From Cyanoderma ruficeps (Eukaryota > Chordata > Aves > Passeriformes > Timaliidae): DNA of 64,000 nucleotides. The notes beneath the pieces are model-generated. The model ran no database searches. It was given only the letters and a program-made list of their open reading frames with translations, and was not told where the DNA came from. This document shows, one piece after another, positions 40,701 through 52,700 of the stretch. The stretch spans positions 15,473,003 to 15,537,002 of the forward strand of contig VZDJ01007753.1 in the NCBI GenBank assembly GCA_008694505.1, written 5' to 3'. Positions within the stretch are counted from its first letter, which is position 1. Each line of letters opens with the position of its first letter. Both the position numbers and the translations under genes were made by a program.

Positions 40701-43700
40701 AGTCTGTGGAGGTGAACCCAATCTGAGTGCATCTGTCCTGGATCTATTTGTTATTACCTATATTTATTATTACCTGATGCCATTCTTTTCATCGTTAAAG
40801 GTTTTCAAAATGACTTTTGAGGAACTTTATTAGATAACTCTTTTGTAGTTAATGCTCCTGCAATGTGTGATTCTGCTGTCGTATAGCAGAGACCATATGG
40901 GGTCAAGGTTTCTCTTCAGTGACATGATGATTCATGTTTGCTTTTAGGTCTTTGAATATTTATGTCAAAAACAAGCTGAAAAGTTGAGCTTGGAATTACA
41001 GGTTTGTAAAAACCTGGTAACCTCTTAGCTCACTCTGCTGGGATGTAGTTTCTTGACTCCATTAGCCACTGGAATGTGGCTTACATGAAGCCTTTAGTTG
41101 TTGGCTGTGCTAGATAAGTAAATTCTCTTTGATCTTTGTATTGATGGGTCACAGCAAATACTGTGTGTTCGTCCTCAGAAAGCGAGTGCCTCTTTTCCAG
41201 TAGCAGTCTGTCCCGGTGCCTAGCTCCATTAGAAGTTTTCCCTCCCCTGTAACTATGTGACTGAGAAGAAGATTCAGATCGTTATGTGCGGTAATTCAGT
41301 TTTTAAGCTGGAATGGCCCAGTTTTGTGAATTGTCCTATCAGTTCATAGAAGGTGATGGAAGAACTTGTACACTCCTGATGTGTGATCACAGAGTACATT
41401 ACCAAAGAGCCTTAGGGAATTGTAATCAGGAAACAAACCAGGAAAGTACAGCAGTAGTCTGACAAGTTTAGTAAATAAGGATCAGAAAAAACATAGGATT
41501 GCTGTGTTTTCTGGTCTCAGATTGCTGGTCACATTCTGTGCTGTAATGCATACTTTCTAACCTTGCACAGCACTTGCTGATGTAAGATAAAGCACCAGTA
41601 ATATCTGTTTTTTCTCTTTTTAATTAAACCAGGTTGGAAGCTCATTACCTCCCCAAGATAATGGGTCTTGTGTGCGACCGCAAGTGATTCGGCTTGTGTC
41701 TTGTGAAGAGGGGATTTTCTCTCAGGAACTGGAACCTTCTGAGAGTGAGGAATGTGTAATCTACCCTGAGCAAGATGAAATCCATCCCACAGACTCTAGC
41801 AGGTTAAAAATAAGCTCTCTGCTGTGCATGGCTCATATGTTTCTGTTCTGGTTTTCTTGTAGCTTGTGTGGTAACTTTGATGACTTGACTTACTGCCTGA
41901 TTGATGTCAGGCATGTTTAGTTGAGAGTTTTATGTCAGATAGATGCTAGAGGAATATGAAACTAAAAAGGCACCATTAAAATAATTTTCCTCTGAGGAAG
42001 CTGCACATTAGCAGTCTCCTCCAAGTTTTTTTTTTCTTTTGTTGAGTAAACAACTTGGGAGCAGCCTTTTTGCTTTCTCCCTTATCTGGGTTGAAAATAG
42101 CAAGGGAAAACTTGGAAGCTGGAAGACTCACTGACAGTGACATATGTGGCAGTGAAATGCTTACCCAGGAGAAATGACAGGACACTTATGAAAACTGGGC
42201 AAGAATTTAGCGAAGGTGATGTGTGATTACTCTTTTATGAGAAATAGAATGACTTGCACAATACAGATGGAATTGAAAAGGACACTGGAGACAGTGGAGA
42301 CCTTTTTAATTCCTGCGCTGTTTCTTCTGTTTTAATTTTACATAATTTAATTTTTCTGTGCTCCCTTTTATTTTCCTTCCCTGAATTTTGTTCCTCCCTT
42401 CCCCTCTTGACCTGATGCTAGTAGCTGTTTAATTTCCTTTGTCTTCTGTCATGTTACAGAGAGTGGGGATGATAGCTTTAGAAAGACTTTATGCAAGAGT
42501 GCATGCCAAGATTTTGCAGTTGAGGCTGCTAGGTTTCGCCTAGTTTATTTTTCATTTTTAGTTTTGTGATGATGGCATTTGTACAAAGTGGACCCATGTG
42601 CTGCACCATCACATAAGAAAGGGAGGCCCTCCAATGATATTGGATACAGACTGGACACATGACAATGTTTACAGAGTGTGGGAGCTGCCAGGGGTAGTTG
42701 CCATTCAGTTCTGTTGATTGACTTCTGCATCCTACCTTGCCTTGGAGTACATTTGAAGCCAAAGTATTTCAAAAAGTGGAAAACTGAAGTCCTTAAGCAT
42801 TAGGCAAGAGAACAGTGCTGGTGACATTTGACAAAATAAGATTCATGAAATCCCAACAGAAATCAGTGACCCTGCCATACAAGACTGTGTTTTTGTATGA
42901 TGTTCTTCAGTAAGTTAGTCTTTCTCAAAGCCAGAATCTTGTATACTCTGCATCACAGAATTTTCCCAAAGAAGCAGGTCATGAACATGGGAAAAAACAT
43001 GTATTAGAGCTTAAATCTCTGGCAAACTAGAGTTTCTCTCCTGCAGGTATAGGCCTGGTTTTAGTCTCTTTTTCATCATGTAAATTTCTACATTTGTTCC
43101 TCACCTGTGCTGGAAATCAAGCCAGAGCAGTGTGCTGCTGGTGCCTGGTAATCATGGGAACTGACAATGCCCAGAAAATCAGACAGTCCCCTTGGGACTT
43201 CCATGTCCAAGCTTAATGAAATGCAAAAAATATACTGTATTATGATGAGAGAAATCAACTTCTTTTTTTCTTTAAAGCTTTTCATTTGTAGTAAAAGGTA
43301 TTACTAACACAGGTAAGACCTTATTAAAGTTAAAATGTGCTTCTTCACATGTAAACAAATATCTCTTCTAGTGCTATATCTTCCTATCTCTCTTGTAGTG
43401 AGTTCCAGGTAAAAGCATTGCCCCATGGGAAGCTCTGTAGAGGTTATCACAGTAATGGATGCCCAGACAAACACAGTCCAGACAGTGCCTGCTCTGTAGA
43501 TTACAGCAGTAGTCGTCTGTCCAGCCCAGACCATCCGAATGAAGGTAAGGTGCAAAGACATTAAAAATGTATTTATATGTGAGCTCTTAGTGAGCTGGCC
43601 TGAGGTTACACTCCTATTAGTCACACTGGTCCTGCTGTACAGATTCAGGAGCATTTGGACAGACACCTCAGCTAAGCCACTGTAGAAGCAGGGGTTGGTG

Positions 43701-46700
43701 CACTTTCCTTCTTTCCTTGTGCACCTTTGGCTTTCTCTTACCTTGCTAGCCAAGGAGGCAGGTTTAGTACTGATTATGCTGTAGGCTGTGCTGTTTGTGA
43801 AATACAGTAGATTAGAGAATTACTGGATGTAATGCTGACTGATTTTAACTTAACATTCTAGGTTCAATTTAGCATCTTTGTTGATTTTTTTTTTTTTACT
43901 TGGCTAATGTTACGCTGATTAAATTTTTACACCCTGGGGGTTTTTTGCCTTTTCCCAGATTCTGAAGGCACTGAGCCTCTAAGCGTAGATGGTGCCTCAG
44001 ACCTGGAGGGAGAAGAAGGAGAGGAGGATGTGGGTACTAGCATGCCTGAGGGAGAAATTCCTCAGATACCTGATCAGGAAAAGTTCCTCAAGGAGCATTT
44101 TGGGACCCTGAGCAACACTGATGGAAAAGGTACATCTCTATGTTCAGTGGGGAGACTTTTTAAGGTCACTCCTGCTTTTTCCTCTGTATAAACCAAAGCA
44201 AGCTTCAAGTTCTGCTAGGCCTTTATGGATGTCTGTATATGGGGAGAGGGGAAAAAAATGCAAAACAGTGTAAGCGGTCTGAAGAAGAGTGACATCTGTT
44301 AACTTCATCGGCCTGTGTGTAAATTTGTGTGGATGAGATTGGGCTCTGTGTCAGTTTGTGTTAAGTATTGTCCCTGGAATCCTAAAAAGCCGTTATCTCG
44401 CTCCCGCACTGGCTTTTCCTGTTGTGGAAGGTACTGACGGCGCGTTCACCCCCCCGTCGGTGACACGCAGTGGCCTCTAGTGGTGCTTCCAGGCATAGCC
44501 AATGTCACAAAAGAAAAGGCTGAAATGCTGGGTGGAGAGAGAGGAGAGAGACATCAGAGTGGCAAAAGAGCTGGTTTGTCTTTATCCGCCAACTTCAGAA
44601 CAAAGCATATCTTTTTTTGAATTGATAATGGTTGCAGGCAGCAATATCTATGTGAATTTTTTGGGTTCTTTTTTTTTCCTTCTGTTTTTTTTTTCTCTTT
44701 CATGGGTTTGCTTTCTGCTTCATGCCAGTGCCTCACAGTCCTACAGGCAGGATAGGACACAAAGGGAAGCAAAAAAAGGAGGAGGCATACCCTTAGGGAG
44801 AGTAGCATCTTGAGGCAGAGTAATCTAGTAGAACACTAAAGGCAAAGAAAATATAATTATTTCATTCTCTGTAGCTTTAGCTTAAAAAAATCCCCTTGGA
44901 TATCAGGGAACACTTGAGAGTCTCTGTGATTATAAAAGGTATATATGAGAATGTTCTGTAAATAAACTGCTCATTTTTCTTTCTTCTTTAACCAAAAATT
45001 TTAGGTGGCTCATGTAGGAATCTGGAAAGAACCGAAAATCTCAGCATTTCCTCTCGCTTCCTTTCCCAGTCCCCAGCACTCAGGTATGGCTCTGCTTGTT
45101 TTGAGTGTTTCTGTCTGTCTATTTATACTAATATGAGCAGGTCTTACGCTAGGTCTGGGTGAAAATAGTTGATCAAACTTCTGGTTTTGTTGTGCCTAGG
45201 CACAGCAAAGTGCTAGCACAGCACCTGACAGGCTGTTTGCAGACTCTTGTGATTTGGGCAGGTTATCCTGGATCACTTTAGCTGTTCTATTTATTCTGAT
45301 GTAACACTATAGTTTGTTATTTTTCCTCTTTCAACAATGTGCTTAATTGTTTCCTGATTAATGTCTTGGTTGATTAAGTTGGAGGAATCACTAATAATCT
45401 AATTTACTCTTCACTGTTTATGCTCTTTTTATTCTTTTGCATTTCATTCAGCTTGGACGATGAAAGTAGATTTGTCAACTTTTCCTTTGTTTTACAGTCC
45501 TTTCTTACTTAGCTTTGTTTCTTGGTCCCATGCCTTCACAGGGTGTCCTGGTGTCTCACACAAAAGCCCATGGGGATATTACTCTTCCAAAAACCCCTGA
45601 ACCCTGAAGCACTCCAAAAGGCCTCTGCAAGCTGTTTTCCTTGTTATTAAAAAAAAATCACAACAAAACAAATAAATGAAAAAATATTAAAAATTAAGTC
45701 AATGCTTTTATTGATTTGGGTTCATAAATGTTTTAAACAAATACTCCTGTATTCCTCTAAAATGGCAATTTAGAATCTTAGCTCAAAGGAATTTCATTAT
45801 ATAGGACTAAGCAGATTTGAATACATCTTCTAAGGTTCACCAGCTTCAGCATGGTAGGGAAATTTGTTTATTACTGCTGTATTCAGCTGCTTTGCTGCTG
45901 TTAGGAGTGCCTCTTAGTCTGTCTCATGTATGTTTGGGAGAAAAGCCAATGGTTAGCTATTGTGTAAGCTTCTGGAGAGTTGCAGTGATGAGTGAAGGAA
46001 GTCACTGGTGCTCTAGAGATGTAATAAGGGAGGTAGTTTTTGATTATGAAAACCTCTGGGTTTTTAATCTGTTCAGCTGTTTAAACATGCCAGATTGGAA
46101 GTTGCCTCCTTTCTGAAGTAAGCCCACTGTGTCTGAAGTGGAGAGGAAGAGAAAATTAGGCTTTCCTCTTGAAGATACTGACCAACATAATGTTAGGAAA
46201 GCATATTTACTTCCTCTTAAGGTTATCTTAGAATTGAAAAGATCTAAATTTTAGTAAGGTGAGCTGAGAGAAAAGACCTGACCTGACTTTGCCCAGTCTT
46301 TCCTATACCTGGAATTTTTCCTTCTCTTTTGTCTTCACTTGTTACGGTGTCCTCCTTGGAAACAGCAATCCAATGCTATCTGTGATTGTATAGCCTATAG
46401 TCAAATGCCTGAAGACCAGAGCTTGCAGGGTTGAGTAGAATGAAGTGGCTTAGGGCATTTTTTACTCAAAAAAGTCCAGACAGGGAGGGGCTCTTTATTC
46501 CAGAGAGACTTAATGCATGTTCCTGTCTATCAAGGGAACATTGTTTTAACTGGGGTTTCTTTATTCTGTTCTTTAGACGATTGTCACTCTCTTCATCAAA
46601 TCTGACACTGGATTCAAAGCCCATCGAGCCACCACCCCCGACCAGTCAGTTTACATCAAACCTGTTGAAAAATGACAGCAGCCATCCTGGTGATGCGTCG

Positions 46701-49700
46701 GAGAACAGCCAGCTCCTAGAGAATGTAAATTCAAATCGAGCTATTTACATGCAGAAAAAGCGCAGATCAGCTTTGGAGACCAGCAGAGTTGGTATGGCCC
46801 CTGGACGGGTTATTGCCTCCTTTCCAGAAGGCCCTGTGAATGCAGTCATGAGAAAGGCACAGTCAGTGCATGACCTTGTGCATGAGGGTAAGGACACATG
46901 TTGGAATGATGGTATGAACCCGAGAATGAAACAGGGACATCTGAGTGGAGGACTTAAATTAAGCTTGTCTTTCTGCATTCTGAACTTCAGGCTTTACATG
47001 TCTTCTAACTCCTAGCCTGTCAAGGGAAAATATTTTTCAACATTATTAAATTAAATATTCTTTAATATTTTTAATTTGTAACGCAGCTGCTGGTCTTTTA
47101 ATTATCAGTCTCTGATATTTGTTTGGCGTCTGTGAGAGGAGCACTGGCAAAAGCAAGATGAAGTATTTGCAAAAATATTCTCTCTTGCTATGGATGGTTG
47201 CTCCAAGCTAAGACTGAAGCTCCCCAGGGTGGGGAGGAGAGAAAGGGGGAAGAGACAGTAATAAACAGCTTACTATATCCATGCCCACTGCCATTGAAAC
47301 AATCAATTATATAAATGAATTAATAAGTTCATTTTAAAAACCAAGAAACCCCACCTGATCACCACAACAGCACATTCAAGTATTTGCCTGCTTCCTCTGG
47401 CCTCTCACATAAGAGTCACAGTGGTCCGAGGTCTTCTGACCATACCCTTTAAGAACAAATCTGTCTCATGATGAAAGCGGCATTGTCTGAGCAGGATGAG
47501 GGATGGGAAAAAAAAAAAGCTGTTGAAGCTTGGTGATACTAACCTGAACTAGTGGTTATATTTGTACACATCTCACAGGGGCTGAGCTGAGCTACATGAA
47601 ATTCCGATTTAGGAATTCACTACAGGCTCTTGTCTATTTTTGGTATGTTTGTCTGTTTAATTTTCACAGATAAGGGTCCAGGAGTGATATCCTCTGCCAA
47701 GCAGCGTCCTCAGACTCTTTTGGTGGTTGAGAAGGATCCCAGACCTAACAATTGCAGGGTGTTATCAGCCAGTATGTTGAAGATGGATGGATCTGGTGCT
47801 CTGCTGGCCAAAGATGTCAGGGCTGCAAAACCAAAGTCCTACATGAACCCCACAACCAGCTTCCGGGCTAAGATGTCAAGGAGCATATCTGTAGGGGAAA
47901 ATCTGTACCTTGGTTGCTCCACTGAAATGTTGACTGATGGGAGGACTAGTCCTCCAGTGACAGAGAAGACACAATCTAGTTCCACACCAGATGCTGAGAA
48001 GATTAAGCTGCCAGTGAAAGAAAATGTTCCAGTGAAACCTGCAATCCAGCCAGTTGTAAACTGCTCATCTCCCAAGTCCTTCCACAGCAAGTTGGCATCA
48101 TCAAACCGAGCACATCTGATTCTTGACATTCCCAAGCCGTTGCCTGATAGACCCACACTGGCCTCCTTCTCACCCACTACCAAAACAAAAACCCTGCTTG
48201 AGCCACAGTCTCCACAGTCACCTGCTGGGGCCTCTAAAAAGAAACCCTCTTTTCCTGAGGTCCGAGCCTCCAAGAGGGAGAATCAAACTGCTGGGTCTCT
48301 GGTTCCTTGTAGAGAGATCCCAACAGGGCTTGCTAAGGAGAGCCCAGTGGATTATCCAGTCTCAAGGACAGATTGCCAGGATGAGCCAGGGGTCACTAGT
48401 GTAAAACTGAGGGAGGTGTCAGAGGGCCAGCACCTAAGGTCTCCTGAGAGCACACTGCCCAGGGGCAGGGAGCGGATCACCGGCATCGCCTGTGTGCTAG
48501 ACAGCCAACCTGGACTTTGCCCACTAGACCCCAGCAGGCCGAGGTCTCCTACATCTGTAACTGCCTCGGCACAGGTCTCAGGTGTGCATGGATACCCATC
48601 TCTTATCTTCCCCCTTCTGTCTCCTGTCTTTGTGAACCGCCTCACGATCCCATCACATTTCTTTACGTCCAGCTTCTGGCCTGTCTCGTCCTGTCTGCAC
48701 CTGTCTCGTTCCATAAACCATCCCCTCAATGGTGAGACACTTCTTCAATCTAACATCTTTTTCTCAGTCTTTAGTTTCCATTTCCCCTGGGTCTTGTTTC
48801 TGACAGTCTTTCTTAGCTGAACGTTTTGTAGATCTGAGAACTGTCACGTTTTTAGTGATTTAGCTGTAAATTACCTCTAAGGGGCTCAAACCTCTTTGTG
48901 GTCAGTGCTGAAAACTGATATGCTGGCAATCCTCTGGCGTGTGCAGGTCACATCTCCCACCCTCCTCTTGGAGCATGTTTGGGCCAGCAAATGAAGGTGC
49001 AGGCCAACATGTGCTAACAGAACCAAGCAAACACAGATAATACTGACAAATGAAGTTATGCTGGACAGCTCAAACTTTACCTTCTTAATATGCAAGTGTG
49101 CAGGGTCCGGAAGGGTTTGCATACAATTTTCTCCCATGAGATAAAGCTCATGGAGGTGAGCTCCTTGCTGTAGCTACCTGTGAGAGCAAGCAGGTCTTTG
49201 TGCTGTTATCACTCTGCTTTGACAACATGTCTGTAAACTGAATATGCAGTGCATGTGCAGGGTTTGAACATAAAAAATAAATATGTGGGTTAATTTTTGA
49301 GTTATCTCTAGTCTGGAGAAAAAGGTACAAGATGAAAAACTTTCACCTGCTGAAAACAGCTCTTAAGATCTGTTACAGTCGTCATTTTAAGACAATTCAA
49401 TCAAATGAAAACGAGCAGATAAGTTCAAATTGAAGCAGAAATCCTGCCCTCCAAGACAGGAAAACCTCCAGTGGAAGAGTCTGTGGCACTGTTTAGCCCC
49501 ACATCATCTCCTGAGGTTTTCCTTTTGTGTCACAATCTGAAAGGAAATACACCTTTTTGAGTTGTGCATTAGAAAGCTGGATGTTTACCAGCTTGTACCA
49601 CTGATAGCTTGTACCTTAAAGGGCTATACAGTTTTTTACCCCATTTGTTATGTTGTTCTTACTCATACCTGAGAAAGGATAGCTCTGTAATCCTGTGGTC

Positions 49701-52700
49701 AATTACCTTCTGTGGTGCCAGGCTGTTGAACCATTCATTGGCATGGTTAAGCACAATATTTCTGCACCAAAGCATTGCAGAAGGTTTAATCTGATTTTGA
49801 TGCACTGTATTTTTCTTTTTGCGTTTTTAGAGGCATCAAACACCTTAAGAGTGAAGCACTATTATGTAAAATAGGAAATACAATGTTTTGTCTAAGGGAC
49901 CTGCAGTTATCATACTGTGGCTGCTGTGAAGAACAGTTAGTGCATCTGAAATTTTCAGACCCTCCCCCTACAAGGATGAGGTTTCTTCTAGCACCAGATG
50001 CAGCCTGAAGCTGTGGAATCATATTCTACAGCAAAATTGTAGTTGTCTGTACTCTTCAGGCTGAGTTTTCTCTTCTAGATTTGCAAGTGAGACTACATAG
50101 CAAATGGTTTTTGGTCAGTTTGCAGAATTAACACAGCACAGAGAAACAGCAAGGGTTTTTTAAGTATTGATTTTTTTTTTAACAACTCCCAAGACATAGC
50201 ACACTGACAGAATATTTAACAGCATCCTTTAGTGAGTTAGTGATATTGCACTGTGGATCCCAATGGGTTTTTTTCTCAGTAGGCAGCTTTCAGCCTTAAG
50301 ATTCTTGCAGACCACATTTCCCAAATTTTAATGGTAGATGCTGGAAAAGCTGTTTAGATCCAAATTGGCTATTTCTGTGAACAGCTTACCATGGCTTCTG
50401 GGAATCACAATGTGGCAGTTTCAATCAAAACTGTAGGGTTGATAGAGACTTGTTCTGCTTCTGACTTGCACTGTTACCTTGGGTTTCCACTTAATTTTTC
50501 TGTCCTTACATTTCTTGCTTTTATAACAGCTGCAAATCAAGAGACTTAATTGTTCTTGTTAAAGCATTTTGACATTTACAGTTAAAATTCTGTAGATGTG
50601 CTTAATACTGTTGCTGTGTTTAATATTCTCTGCTAGTTTCTGAAGAGCTCTGCTCCGCACGCCCGAGAGGCAGAAAATGCCTGTTGCTTAAGCATTTATA
50701 TTAAGTTTTGTGACCTTTCTCCTGATTGGCACCTCCCAGAGCTGGAGACCAGCATAAAAACAAGGATCAGAGGAGAAATCCAGAAATGATCATGAGAGGA
50801 AACAGCTGGGTTTCAAACATAAAGAGGGAAGGAGGGGGGCAGAGAGCAAGAATCTTGGATTGCACTGAAGGCCATTCTGCCCAGACTCCACGGGTGATTT
50901 AGGATCAAAGAAAGCAGATGGAAGGATTTGTTCATGCTTTTTTGTTCTTTGTAGATGTTTTTGTTTGTGTATAAGTAGATTTTTTTCCTAGCTATATTTG
51001 TTCGTGCATCATCTAGATGTATTCATAAATTAGCTCAGGTCCTCTCCAGTCTGTTCAAAGATGGTGTTCTTGGAATTGCAGAAATTGCAGTGCTAATGTG
51101 ACAAAATTTTTGGGTTTGAGTAACTAAAGAAAGTTGAATGTCGTTTGTCCAAGCCTTTGCAAATTGGAGTTGTGTTTGTGTGTCTATGTCTTTGTTCATT
51201 GTTTATGTCTAACTCATGAAAGTGTTTATTGTATAAAGATTGCAGAACTTCAACTCATGTTTTGGAGATAGTATCTGGTGGGGACTAGCAGAAGATGCTG
51301 TCCTTCAGTTGCTTGCTTTTGTTTTTCAGTTTTAGATTATGATGTATTAGCAGTCATGGGTTGCTCAGCAATGCAATTCTGTTGTGGTTGAGTTTGCTTG
51401 TCACAACTCTTTTGGACCTCAGTCCTCACTAGAGAACACTGCAATAATTCAGAGTAATCTATCATCCTCTGTGCTTTAGTAATACACTGTGCAGAAGGAT
51501 GAGGAGGAGCTTGTAGATTTCTAACTAGATAGAAGGTAAAGTAGAGGCTCCTTGAATTGGTCCCTCTTGCCACTGGAAGCCCTCATAGAAACATGGCTTT
51601 AATTGTAATTGGAAATCAGATGGGTAATCTGTGACTATCTGTGACTGTAACAAAAATGTGCAATCTGAGGAAAAACACTGCTAACTTTGGAGAGTCTAAA
51701 GACTGCAAAAATAGGGGTGTTTGAAGCAAGAAGCATGTCTAGTTAGTATGAAGGAAAGCTCATACAGAATGTGCCTACTTAATAATTTGCTCAAACCAGC
51801 CCTAATAATTGAATGACAAGTTATGTGTGCGTGGTCTTTCAGATATGCACTGAAAAACCTGTTTTCTTACCAAACTATGAGGTGGTGGGTAGTGGAGTGT
51901 CTGTGCTGTAACTTGTGGTTTTATGTTTTCCCCCCTCCAGAGTCGGGCATCAGCATAGAGCAGTGTGAGCACGTGGTGTCCGAGCTCCAGGACAGCATGC
52001 GCAGGGCCCTTCACCTTTACCGCAGGGTGAGTGACCTCACGCTCTGGTACCGTAGCTGGGCTTCACAGCCCACAGACATCTTACACAGAATGTAAGTGCT
52101 CGCTGCCTCAAGGTGTTCTCTTGGCTGTGTGTTCAACGACAAAAGCTACCTGGCTGTCCACTTGACTGCACCTTCAAATTGAACCAGGGATGCAGGAGCT
52201 CCTGATTTCCAGCTCTTGGATTTTCCAGTGGTTTGCTATGGTACTCTGAGCAAATCAATTAAGTTTTCAGTCTGTTTCAAGCCTATCTGTAAACCGAAGA
52301 TAACAGTATGCTCTTTTTTCAAAGGGGTATTAGGGAATTAATTAATGGTTACGCAGTGTTTCAGGGATATGAAATATTATAGGAGTTTTGAGTTTTATTA
52401 TCCCCATCTGTTCTTTGTCTTTGAATCCTGAGAAAAGGATTAGCAAATGTGGGATACCATGTGAATCCAGCTGTGAGAAGAACATGCAGCCATTTGCCTC
52501 TTCCTCTCACCAGAGACCAGCTCAGACCAGAGCTACATGCAGAGCAGTATAACAGCTCTTTGTTTCTTTGCTTAGCACTGGTCTGTCGAGTCTCCTGCAG
52601 TGAGTGTGAGACTTTGATGGTGAGCATCTGCCACATGGTCTTCTGCAACTCTGGCCACAGCATTTGCATTACCTCTCTGACCTTGCTCTGTTCCTGGAGC

